From contig JADZBP010000030.1 in assembly GCA_020852055.1 (NCBI GenBank), forward strand, positions 1 through 36,616: a stretch of 36,616 nt of DNA. The letters are read 5' to 3'. Each line of letters opens with the position of its first letter. The first letter of the stretch is position 1. The DNA is from Candidatus Latescibacterota bacterium. Lineage in GTDB: Bacteria; Latescibacterota; UBA2968; UBA8231. Below the pieces are notes generated by a model. The model did no database searches. It saw only the letters and a program-made list of their open reading frames with translations, and was not told where the DNA came from. Below are positions 6,925 through 15,167 of this stretch, piece by piece. The position numbers and the translations under genes were made by a program.

Positions 6925-9152
6925 GCGAAACCACAGACCTCGTCCTCGAGACCGCTGCCGACACCCTGCGTTTCGACCCGCGCTCGGGCGCCCTCACCTC
7001 ATTGCGCCGCAAGAAGGTCCCGGACCAGGAGTTCATCACCGGCCCGCAGGTCCCCGCTCTGGTGATCCAGTACCTCGACCCGCAGCGCCAGTTCCGGCAA
7101 TGGCATTCGGGCCAGGCCGAGCACACCCGGATCGAAAAGGTCGGCGACGAGGTGCGGCTCTCGTACGGCAGGATCGCCGGCCATGCCCTCGACGCCGAAT
7201 TGCGGGTGCAGGGCGGGGCCGATCAGCGCTTCAGCCGCTGGACCCTGCGGCTGACCAACCACACCGGCCTGCTCATCACCGACGTGCAGTTCCCCATGGT
7301 GGTGTCGCCCTACAAGTTGGGCGGCGCGCCGGGCAGCGAGGCGGTGCTCTGGCCGCTCAACGCCGGCTCCCTGATCCAGGCGCCCCAACCCCAGAACCTG
7401 GCCGCCGACTGCCCGCACGTCTGGCAGATGCTGCCGGAGAACGGCGATGTGATCCACTATCCCGGCCTGATCTTCGCCCAGTTCATGGCCTACTACAACG
7501 ACCGGGCCGGGATCTTTCTGGGCTGCCAGGACGCGGAGGGCCGCATCAAGCTGATCCGCCCGGTGCATCGCGAGCCGGGCCTGCGCCTGGGCCTGGCCCA
7601 CGTGGGCGACTGGCCCACCCAGGGAGAACGGCAGCTCGAATACGAGGTGGTGCTGGGCAGCTTCGAGGGGGACTGGCACGCCGCCGCCGGGCTCTACCGC
7701 GACTGGAGCCACCAGCAGCCCTGGGCCCGCCAGCCCCTGCACCAGCGCCGCGACGTGCCCGGCTGGCTGCTCGATTCACCGCCCCACATCATCCTGCGTA
7801 TCCAAGGCGAACTGGACTTCGGGCCCACCCTGCCCAACGAGCAGTTTCTGCCCTATCCCAAGATGATCCCGCTGCTGGACCAGCTCGCCCTGCGCCTGCA
7901 GGCCCCGCTGGTGCCGGTGATCATGTCCTGGGAGCGGCCCGGCCCCTGGATCTATCCCGACTGTTTCCCCCCCGCCGGCGGCGAGACAACTCTGAAGGAG
8001 TTCTGCACCCAGGCCCGCCAGCGCGGCTGGCATGTGGGCACCTTCTGCAACGGCACCCGCTGGGTGGTGGGCCATTTCTGGAGCGGGTACGATGGCCGCG
8101 ATTTCTTCGCCGCCCGCAACGGGGAGCGCAGCGTCTGTCGCACCCACGAGGGGGCGATGTGGAAGGAAGGCTGGGATGCCTCCTGGCGCCCCAGTTACGC
8201 CTGCTGCCTGGCCGTGCCCCAGACCCTGGACCTGGCCAACGACTTTGTGCGCCGGGTGGCCGGCATGGGCCTGGACTGGATCCAATTCCTCGACCAGAAC
8301 GTGGGCTGCGCCACTTTCCCCTGTTTTGCCGCCGATCACGGCCATCCGCCCGTGCCGGGGCAGTGGATGACCCACCAGATGCAGCGCCTGGTCGCCGACT
8401 TCCACGCCCTGCGCGACCGCGAACTGAACGCGGGCGACAGCGCCCGCCACCTGGCCTTCTCGGTGGAGTGCCCGGTCAACGAGTTCTTCCTGCCCGACTT
8501 CGCGGTCTGCGACGTGCGGGTCATCCCGCCCGGCCACCGCGGGCATGGCGGCGGCTTTGTGCCGCTCTACCATTTCCTCTATCACGAGTTCATCCTGATC
8601 CAGGGCGGTTTCGGCAGCGCCCCCGAGCCCTACCATCTGCCCATCCGCAACGCCTACAACCTGGTCATCGGCCAGATCCCCGGCGCGGTGATGAAGGGCG
8701 ACGGCCAGTTGCTCAACCTCGACACCATGAACTGGGCTCCCTGGGAACCGCAGGTGGGCAGCGAGGAGGACGCGGTGGAGATGCTGCGCCGGGCCACGGC
8801 CCTGCGGCGGGGCCCGGCCCGCGACTTTCTGGTCTACGGCCGCATGCTGGCCCCCACCGCAGCCGCAGGTATCCAGACCGTACGCTGGCAACACGGCGGC
8901 CACGACAACCAGTTGCCCGCCCTCTTCCACGCTGCCTGGCAGGCCCCTGGTGGCCGTTTCGGCCTGGTGCTGGCCAACTGGACCACCGAGGAGCAGGCGG
9001 TCCAGTTGACCGAGCCGCGCCTGGGTCCAGCCGCCACCCTGCACCTGTCGGCAGCCGAACAGGAGGCTGAGGACCTCACCCTCACCGACCAACCCCTGAC
9101 CCTGCGCCTGCCCCCCCTCAGCTGCGCCCTGCTGGAAACAACCACCCGGTGA
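6921..9152 (+). CDS. DUF6259-like glycoside-hydrolase-type protein
   Basis: 743 residues from GTG 6921, with AAGGAG upstream and a 4-bp overlap with the previous stop. The N-terminal third (about 1-280) looks like a beta-sandwich of the kind preceding TIM-barrel glycosidases. The middle (about 290-640) looks like a TIM barrel and the end (about 650-743) like a small beta domain. The overall plan resembles proteins carrying DUF6259. Possible catalytic acids are D458, in DWIQFLDQN at the end of a predicted strand, and E516, in AFSVECPVNE; this assignment is inference. It has no signal peptide, so it probably acts on an imported or intracellular glycoside. It is coupled to a URO-D-fold gene on each side. 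Substrate is not deducible. Confidence 0.65.
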   Translation: MSETTDLVLETAADTLRFDPRSGALTSLRRKKVPDQEFITGPQVPALVIQYLDPQRQFRQWHSGQAEHTRIEKVGDEVRLSYGRIAGHALDAELRVQGGADQRFSRWTLRLTNHTGLLITDVQFPMVVSPYKLGGAPGSEAVLWPLNAGSLIQAPQPQNLAADCPHVWQMLPENGDVIHYPGLIFAQFMAYYNDRAGIFLGCQDAEGRIKLIRPVHREPGLRLGLAHVGDWPTQGERQLEYEVVLGSFEGDWHAAAGLYRDWSHQQPWARQPLHQRRDVPGWLLDSPPHIILRIQGELDFGPTLPNEQFLPYPKMIPLLDQLALRLQAPLVPVIMSWERPGPWIYPDCFPPAGGETTLKEFCTQARQRGWHVGTFCNGTRWVVGHFWSGYDGRDFFAARNGERSVCRTHEGAMWKEGWDASWRPSYACCLAVPQTLDLANDFVRRVAGMGLDWIQFLDQNVGCATFPCFAADHGHPPVPGQWMTHQMQRLVADFHALRDRELNAGDSARHLAFSVECPVNEFFLPDFAVCDVRVIPPGHRGHGGGFVPLYHFLYHEFILIQGGFGSAPEPYHLPIRNAYNLVIGQIPGAVMKGDGQLLNLDTMNWAPWEPQVGSEEDAVEMLRRATALRRGPARDFLVYGRMLAPTAAAGIQTVRWQHGGHDNQLPALFHAAWQAPGGRFGLVLANWTTEEQAVQLTEPRLGPAATLHLSAAEQEAEDLTLTDQPLTLRLPPLSCALLETTTR

Positions 9153-9174
9153 AAAACAGAGGAGCAGACCCGCG

Positions 9175-10338
9175 ATGAACACCCCCAGCGCCACCGATTT
9201 CCTCCAGTTACCCCTCGCCGAGATGGAGGCCCGTCTCACCCGTTTCGAGACCCAGGTCAACGCGGCCCTGCGCGCCGCGCCACCCAGCAAGACCTGGGTC
9301 CGCCAGGCCCTCGCGCGCCGGGGCACCGGCCGCTGCCCGGTGCGGCTCAAACGCCTCTCCCTCGACGTGGTCCTGCGCCACGACCAGGCCCTGGCCGACC
9401 TCTTCTGCCAGTACCCCGACGACGTGGTGGTGCTGATCCCCTACGACTTCGCCATCGGCTACCAGCCGCCCCAGCGCCAGCCCCGCCTCAACGCGGTCGA
9501 GGCCCTGACCCGCCAGGCCGAATGGGTGGACGAGTGGGGCACCCGCTGGGGCCATGCCTTTGGCGGGGTGGGCGCCACCCCTCTGGATCACCCGCTCAAG
9601 AGCTGGGACCAGCTCGACGAGTTCCTCGAACACCTGCCCGATCCCCTGGCCCCCGGCCGCCTCGACTCGATCCTGCCCACCCTCGAGATGCACCGGGCCG
9701 ACCGCTACTGCGTCGGCGCCATCCACCTGATCCTCTTCGAAAGGCTGCACTGCCTGCGCCACATGGAGGATCTCTTCGCCGATTTCTACACCAACGAGAA
9801 ACCCCTGCGCCGCCTGCTCGACGCCCTGGCCGACTATGCCCTGAAACTGATCCGCCGCTGGGGGGAACTGGGGGTCGACGCCCTCTTTGTCAGCGAGGAC
9901 TGGGGTTCGCAGACCGGGCTGATGATCTCGCCGGCCATGTGGGGCGACTTCTTCCGCGAGTACTACCGGGCCTTCTTCGCCGAGGCCCACCGCCACGGCA
10001 TGCAGCTGATCTTCCACAGCTGCGGCCAGGTCACCGACATCGTCGACGAGCTGATCGACCTGGGTCTAGATGTGCTCGACCCAGTGCAGCCGGGGGCCAT
10101 GGACCTGGAGGAGGTGGCCCGGCGCTTCGGGGGTCGGGTCTCCTTCAGCGGCGCCGTGGATCTGCAGCGCCTCTTCCTCTCTACTCCCACCCAGATCCGC
10201 GACGAGGTGCGCCACACCATGGACCTGTTGGGCCGGCCCTTCGGCGGCGGTTTCCTCGTCGGCCCGGCCAATGTGCTCACCCCCGAGGTGCCTATCGAGA
10301 ACCTGCAGGCCCTCTTCGCCGCCTGCCACGAGGCCTGA
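9175..10338 (+). CDS. URO-D-fold protein (methyltransferase-like), paralog 5
   Basis: 387 residues from ATG 9175, with GAGGAG upstream. This is the most canonical paralog. The SEDWGSQTGLMISP segment is followed by F-H281-S-C283-G-Q, the His-x-Cys of zinc-dependent cobalamin methyltransferases such as MtaA/MtbA. However, the distal region reads GPANVLTPEVPIEN, where those enzymes carry a third ligand Cys, so the full His-x-Cys...Cys triad is incomplete. It has a longer N-terminus than the sisters, including a WVRQALAR helix before the barrel. It also has a VVLIPYDF strand and a GGVG loop. Soluble, cytoplasmic. It sits 22 bp after the DUF6259-like gene and 3 bp before a GH116-like gene, so tight co-expression is expected. 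Methyltransferase activity is plausible but unproven. Confidence 0.85.
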   Translation: MNTPSATDFLQLPLAEMEARLTRFETQVNAALRAAPPSKTWVRQALARRGTGRCPVRLKRLSLDVVLRHDQALADLFCQYPDDVVVLIPYDFAIGYQPPQRQPRLNAVEALTRQAEWVDEWGTRWGHAFGGVGATPLDHPLKSWDQLDEFLEHLPDPLAPGRLDSILPTLEMHRADRYCVGAIHLILFERLHCLRHMEDLFADFYTNEKPLRRLLDALADYALKLIRRWGELGVDALFVSEDWGSQTGLMISPAMWGDFFREYYRAFFAEAHRHGMQLIFHSCGQVTDIVDELIDLGLDVLDPVQPGAMDLEEVARRFGGRVSFSGAVDLQRLFLSTPTQIRDEVRHTMDLLGRPFGGGFLVGPANVLTPEVPIENLQALFAACHEA

Positions 10339-10341
10339 ACC

Positions 10342-12735
10342 GTGTCCCCGCTCTTCCCCCTCGACCTGCCTGCGCGCGAGTGGCACCCCTTTGCCGCTGC
10401 CGGGTTCACCGCGCCAGCCTGCGGCGCGATCTGGCGGGCCGGGGACCAGGTCTTCTGCGGCATGCCCCTGGGCAATATCGACACCGGCTGCCTGGACCTG
10501 GAGACCAGCGGCCTGCTGGGCTACTGCTCCCTCTTCAACACCTTCGCCCCCCGCCGCGGCCCGCTCAACACCCCACTGCTGGGCATCAGCACCGGGGGCC
10601 ACACCTGGGTGCTGGCCCAGGACCAGCCCAAGGAAGGGGTGGGGGAATACCAGTACCAGCCCGGCGGCACCTACCGCCGCTGGAGCAAGGATGGCTGGGC
10701 CTCCTTCGCCGAGCCGCTCAAACCCGGAATCAGCCGGCTCAACCTCCAGGGGGTGAGCACGGCCCGGCAGATCCACTACTGGGGCCACTACCCGGTGGCG
10801 GATCTGGAGTTCGAACTCGACGCCCCCCTGCAGGTGGGGCTGCGCGCCTGGGTCCCTTTCCTGCCGGGTGATCTGCGGTGCTCCCTGATGCCGGGTGTGA
10901 TCTTCGAGGTGCATCTGCGCAACCGCACCAACCACCCCCTGCCGGTCAGCCTGGCCGGTTCCTTTCCCGGACCCGATCCGCAGGAAGCGGGCAGCGAGCA
11001 CTTCACTCGCCGCCAGGTCAAAGGCCAGGGCTTCGAGGGGGTGGAGGTGAGGGCGCCGCTGGCTTCTTATACGCTGGGCATGCTGGGTGAAGCAGGGGTC
11101 CGCCTGGGCGGGGAACTGGGGGCTGAGGGGGAACACTGGGCGCGTATCGCCCGCTCCCTGCCGGCCTCCGGCCCGCAGACGCCGGGAGCCTCGGCAGCGG
11201 TGGACTGCACCCTGGAGCCGGGGCAGGAAGAGGTGGTGCGCCTGGTCCTGTGCTGGTGCGCCCCCACCTGGAATGCCGGCGGATACAACTGGGCCGGGGC
11301 CGAGCACACCTACACCCACATGTACGCCCGGCACTACCCCGACCCGGTGGCCACCGCCCGGCTCCTGGCCCGCGATCACCGGGCACTGCTGGCCCGCGTC
11401 CTGGCCTGGCAGCAGGTGGTGTACCGCGAGGAAAACCTGCCCCTGTGGTTGCGCGACAGCCTGGTCAACATCCTGCACCTGCTCACCGAGGACAGCCTCT
11501 GGGCCCAGAAGGGGCTGGCCCTGCCGGCGTGGGTGCGCGAAGAGGACGGGCTCTTCGGCCTCAACGAATCCCCGCGCGGTTGCCCGCAGACCGAATGCCT
11601 GCCCAACACCTTCTACGGCAACCAGCCCCTGGTTTACTTCTTCCCCGAGCTGGCCCTCTCCACCCTGCGCGGGTATCAGGGGTACCAGTTCCCCGACGGG
11701 GCGCCCACCTGGTCCTTTGGCGGCTGCACCACCGGCACCCCGCCGGCCGGTTTCTCCGACCAGGCGCGCGGCTATCAGTTCGCCACCAACGGCATCTCCC
11801 TGGTGGCCATGGCCGACCGTTTTCTGCTCTGCCACGCCACCCCCGAACTGATCGGTGAATTCTACCCGATGGTCGAACGCTGCACCCGCTGGACCCTGGG
11901 CCTGTGCGCCGATCCGGCGTACAGCGAGGGCGAGCGCATCATCGCCATGCCCGACCCGCACCGGGAAAATCCACCGCGCGAGTGGTTCGAGGCCGACTAC
12001 CCCGGCTGGTTCGGCTTGGCCGCCCACACCGGCGATCTACACCTGGCCCAACTGGCCCTCACCGGCCGCCTAGCCGCAGCGGCCGGGGACGAAGCCTTTG
12101 CCCACCAGTGCCAGTCCTGGCTGGAGGCCGGGGCCGGCGCCATGGAACAACACCTGTGGCAGGGCACCCACTATCTCAACTGTTTTGATCCCAAAACCGG
12201 ACAACACTCAGACCTGGTCTTCAGCTTCCAGCTCGACGGGGAATGTATCCTGCGCCACCACGGCCTGCCCCTGGCCCTGCCGGCTGATCGGGTGCAGGCC
12301 ACCCTGGAGACCATCAGGCGCTGCTGTGTGCCGCTCTCCCGCTACGGGGTGGTCAATTACGCCAAACCCGACGGCTCGCCCCGCGACCCGGCCCGCGCCG
12401 GCACCTGGGACTACGGCACCTTCGGCTCCTTCCCGGCCCAGGTCAATATGCTGGCGCTGCTCTGTATCTATGAAGGAAAAGAAGACCTGGGCCTGGACCT
12501 CTTGCAGCGCACCTGGCACAACCTGATCTGCCGGCAGGGCTGCACCTGGGAGCAGCCCAATCGCACCCGCGGCGAGGCCGACACCGGCGAACCCGACCGG
12601 GCCAAGGGCTGGACCGATTACTTCCAGTCGATGAACTTATGGTCCCTGCCCGCTGCCCTGGCCCACCAGGACTTCGCCGGCCCCGCCCGCCCGGGGGGCC
12701 TGGTGCACCGGATCATCGCCGCCGCCCACGCCTAA
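10342..12735 (+). CDS. GH116-like glycosidase (GBA2-type), paralog 1
   Basis: 797 residues from GTG 10342, three bases after the previous stop; a GAGG lies 8 nt upstream. It has two parts: an N-terminal beta-sandwich (about 1-330; cf. GBA2_N) and an (alpha/alpha)6 catalytic part (about 360-790; cf. DUF608). Matches to the GH116 plan include a WLRDSLVNILH segment, FFPELALSTLR, a QLDGE...GLPL segment, and NYAKPDGSP. By hand alignment, E418 (CPQTECLPN) falls at the nucleophile position, and D552 (FEADYPGWFG) at the acid/base position. GH116 members cleave beta-glucosides, beta-xylosides or glucosylceramide. No signal peptide, so cytoplasmic action is likely. It is closely related to the protein at 25528-27930, which lacks the D552 equivalent. 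Confidence 0.8.
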   Translation: MSPLFPLDLPAREWHPFAAAGFTAPACGAIWRAGDQVFCGMPLGNIDTGCLDLETSGLLGYCSLFNTFAPRRGPLNTPLLGISTGGHTWVLAQDQPKEGVGEYQYQPGGTYRRWSKDGWASFAEPLKPGISRLNLQGVSTARQIHYWGHYPVADLEFELDAPLQVGLRAWVPFLPGDLRCSLMPGVIFEVHLRNRTNHPLPVSLAGSFPGPDPQEAGSEHFTRRQVKGQGFEGVEVRAPLASYTLGMLGEAGVRLGGELGAEGEHWARIARSLPASGPQTPGASAAVDCTLEPGQEEVVRLVLCWCAPTWNAGGYNWAGAEHTYTHMYARHYPDPVATARLLARDHRALLARVLAWQQVVYREENLPLWLRDSLVNILHLLTEDSLWAQKGLALPAWVREEDGLFGLNESPRGCPQTECLPNTFYGNQPLVYFFPELALSTLRGYQGYQFPDGAPTWSFGGCTTGTPPAGFSDQARGYQFATNGISLVAMADRFLLCHATPELIGEFYPMVERCTRWTLGLCADPAYSEGERIIAMPDPHRENPPREWFEADYPGWFGLAAHTGDLHLAQLALTGRLAAAAGDEAFAHQCQSWLEAGAGAMEQHLWQGTHYLNCFDPKTGQHSDLVFSFQLDGECILRHHGLPLALPADRVQATLETIRRCCVPLSRYGVVNYAKPDGSPRDPARAGTWDYGTFGSFPAQVNMLALLCIYEGKEDLGLDLLQRTWHNLICRQGCTWEQPNRTRGEADTGEPDRAKGWTDYFQSMNLWSLPAALAHQDFAGPARPGGLVHRIIAAAHA

Positions 12736-12751
12736 ACCACGAGGACCACAG

Positions 12752-13708
12752 ATGAGCAAGGTCATGGTCACCGATCACGGCTTCCCCACCCTCGACCCCG
12801 AGCGCCAGGTGCTGGAGCCGGCCGGTATCGCCCTGGAGGAAGTCAAACCCATCTGCAAGACCGAGGACGATATCATCCGCACCTGCAAGGGCGCCCAGGC
12901 CCTGCTGGTGCAGTGGGCCCCGGTGACCGCGCGGGTGCTCGACGCCCTGCCCGAGGTGCGCTGCATCGTGCGCTACGGGGTGGGCGTGGACAACTTCGAC
13001 CTCGCCGCCGCCAAGGCCCGCGGGGTGATCGCCGCCCATGTGCCCGACTACTGCGTCGAGGAGGTCTCCAACCACGCCCTCTCCCTGGCCCTCTCCCTGG
13101 CCCGGCGCATCCCCCAGGACCACGCCCAGTTGCGCCAGGGCGGCTGGGGCGTCGGACCCTTCCGCCCCATCCCCGCCTTCTCCGACCTGACCATCGGGGT
13201 CGTCAGCCTGGGCCGTATCGCCCGCCGGGTGATCGAAAAGGCGAAGATCTTCGGCTTCAGGGCCATCGCCTTCGACCCTTTGCTGCCCGACGCGGTTTTT
13301 GCCCAGTGTGGCGCCGAGCGCGTGGACTTCGACACCCTGCTGGCCCAGGCCGACATCCTCTCCCTGCATTGCCCGCTCGTTCCCGAGACCCGGCACCTGA
13401 TCCGGGGCGAGACCCTGGCGCGCATGAAAAAGGGCGCCATTTTGATCAACACCGCCCGCGGCCCGGTGGTCAAGGAGGCCGACCTGGTCGAGGCCCTGCG
13501 CTCGGGCCAGCTCAGCGGCGCCGGCCTCGATGTCTTCGAGGTGGAGCCCCTGCCCATCGACAGCCCCCTGCGCAGCCTGCCCAACGCGGTGCTGAGCAGC
13601 CACGCCGCCTCGGTATCGGAGCGGGCGGTGGTGATGCTGCAGACCAAAGCCGCCCAGGCCGCCCTCGATTTTATCCAGGGCCGGCGTCCCACCTCGGCAC
13701 TCACCTAG
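12752..13708 (+). CDS. D-isomer-specific 2-hydroxyacid dehydrogenase (CtBP/PGDH-like)
   Basis: 318 residues from ATG 12752, with GAGGA upstream. The family plan is complete: an N-terminal substrate domain, a Rossmann NAD-binding insert (about 100-285) and a C-terminal return to the substrate domain. The catalytic trio is visible as R236 (INTARG), E263 (DVFEVEP) and H284 (LSSHAAS). VRYGVGVDNFDLAAA is the usual family signature near residue 70. The nucleotide loop is odd: it reads S152-L-G154-R-I-A157 where G-L-G-R-I-G is usual, so two of three glycines are changed. AFDP after the second strand keeps an acidic residue compatible with NAD. It probably reduces a 2-keto acid made by the pathway, or oxidises the hydroxy acid. 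The specific substrate is unknown. Confidence 0.88.
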   Translation: MSKVMVTDHGFPTLDPERQVLEPAGIALEEVKPICKTEDDIIRTCKGAQALLVQWAPVTARVLDALPEVRCIVRYGVGVDNFDLAAAKARGVIAAHVPDYCVEEVSNHALSLALSLARRIPQDHAQLRQGGWGVGPFRPIPAFSDLTIGVVSLGRIARRVIEKAKIFGFRAIAFDPLLPDAVFAQCGAERVDFDTLLAQADILSLHCPLVPETRHLIRGETLARMKKGAILINTARGPVVKEADLVEALRSGQLSGAGLDVFEVEPLPIDSPLRSLPNAVLSSHAASVSERAVVMLQTKAAQAALDFIQGRRPTSALT

Positions 13709-13718
13709 GAGACACCGC

Positions 13719-15149
13719 GTGCATCGATTCCTGCTCGACAACGACGGCAGCAATTTCTTCTGCCATACCATGGGTGATGCGGTCGAGGCGTCCATCGCCG
13801 AAGCGGTGGCCGACTGCCCGCCCGAGGTGAGCACCTATCTGCTCTGCGCCACCGGGGCCGGCAAGTTCTACTACCCCACCCAGGTGGGCGAGGTGGTGGC
13901 CGAGGACTACGCCAAGGTGGGGCGCCAGGGCCGCCTGCAGGAGTTGCACGCCCGCGGTCAGGACCCCTTCGGCCTCTTCCTGCAGGCCCTGCGCCGGGCC
14001 GGCAAGGAGACCTTCATCACCTACCGCATGAACGACGTGCACCACGCCGACCAGCCCGACCACCCGGCCATCCCCGCCTTCCGCAAGGCCCATCCCGAGC
14101 TGGTCGTCGATCGGCCGGCGGTGCTGGCCGGCAAGGCCGACTGGATGGCCTACTGCATGGACTACACCCATGCTGCGGTGCGCGAATACATCCTGGCGAC
14201 CCTCGCCGAACTGATCGACCGCTACGAGGTGGAGGGCCTGCAGCTGGACTGGATGCGCTTCCCCCGGCACCTGTCGGGCAGCGCCGAGGAGGTATGGGAG
14301 AAACGGGAGATCCTCACCGAGTTCACCGCCCGGGTGCGGGAGCTGATCAAGCGCTCGGGAAAACCCATGCTGCTGGCGGCGCGGGTGCCCACCAGCCCCG
14401 AAGGCTGCCGCCGGGTGGGTCTCGATATCGCCGAGTGGACCGCCCGCAATCTAGTCGACTTCCTGGTGGCCACCCCCTTCCTCACCACCGATTTTTCCAT
14501 GCCCATCCGGCAGCTGCGCGCCAGCCTGGGGGTACACCCGGTTTCCCTGTACGCCGACCTCGAGTTCGGGCACAGCAACCAGGTCCACTGCCCCGAATCC
14601 CTGCGGGCGGCGGCCCTGGGCCTCTTGTCCTGCGGGGCGGACGGGATCTACCTCTTCAATTTCCCCTGCTGGACCGAGTACCTGGGCAGCCAGCCCTATC
14701 ACTGGATCGGCGACCTGGGCGAGGAAGCGCGCGCCGCACAGAAACCCCTGCTCTTCTCGGTGCCCCACCGGCTCTGGCGCCTGCCCCAGATTGACCTGCC
14801 GGCCCAGTTGCCCACCCCCCTGCCCACCGGCGGCGCCCTGACCCTTTCCCTGACCCTGCCCCCGGCGGCGCTGCCGGCCCGGCGCGCCCGAGTGCTGGTG
14901 CACGGCGGCGGCGACCTGGGCTGCAGCCTCAACGGCCATCCCCTGCCCGAGCTGCCTCACCTGCGGCGGGCCGAATTCTTCGTCGAGTACCGGGACGAGG
15001 CCCTCAAGGCCCACTGGCCCCCGGCGGCGGACTGCCGCCTCTTCGAGGCCGAGCCGGCGTGGCTGCGCCCGGGAGAGAACCACCTGGTCCTCGACAACCG
15101 GGCCGGGGCCGAACTGGAGATCCGCCGGGTCAACCTGGGACTCTGGTAA
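13719..15149 (+). CDS. TIM-barrel glycoside-hydrolase-like protein (GHL10-type resemblance)
   Basis: 476 residues from GTG 13719, with TAGGAGAC upstream; the GGAG overlaps the previous stop. The first 340 residues look like a TIM barrel: successive strands ETFITYRMND, GLQLDWMRFP, MLLAARVPT, SLYADLEF and GIYLFNFP end in acidic or aromatic residues. The LQLDWMRFP strand (D177) resembles the HLDYIRYP strand of GHL10/family-10-like hydrolases. The last 110 residues are a beta-rich accessory domain. No signal peptide. The catalytic pair cannot be fixed with certainty, and activity could be hydrolytic or merely carbohydrate binding. It lies between the dehydrogenase and another large glycosidase-like gene, with gaps of 10 and 18 bp, so it belongs to the same operon. 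Confidence 0.6.
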   Translation: MHRFLLDNDGSNFFCHTMGDAVEASIAEAVADCPPEVSTYLLCATGAGKFYYPTQVGEVVAEDYAKVGRQGRLQELHARGQDPFGLFLQALRRAGKETFITYRMNDVHHADQPDHPAIPAFRKAHPELVVDRPAVLAGKADWMAYCMDYTHAAVREYILATLAELIDRYEVEGLQLDWMRFPRHLSGSAEEVWEKREILTEFTARVRELIKRSGKPMLLAARVPTSPEGCRRVGLDIAEWTARNLVDFLVATPFLTTDFSMPIRQLRASLGVHPVSLYADLEFGHSNQVHCPESLRAAALGLLSCGADGIYLFNFPCWTEYLGSQPYHWIGDLGEEARAAQKPLLFSVPHRLWRLPQIDLPAQLPTPLPTGGALTLSLTLPPAALPARRARVLVHGGGDLGCSLNGHPLPELPHLRRAEFFVEYRDEALKAHWPPAADCRLFEAEPAWLRPGENHLVLDNRAGAELEIRRVNLGLW

Positions 15150-15167
15150 ACCGTGGAGACAACCGCA

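Noticed and set aside
15153..15167. GTG 15153 as the start of the 839-residue protein
   Set aside because: The only ribosome-binding site, GGAG at 15155-15158, would lie inside the coding sequence; it fits ATG 15168 at normal spacing.
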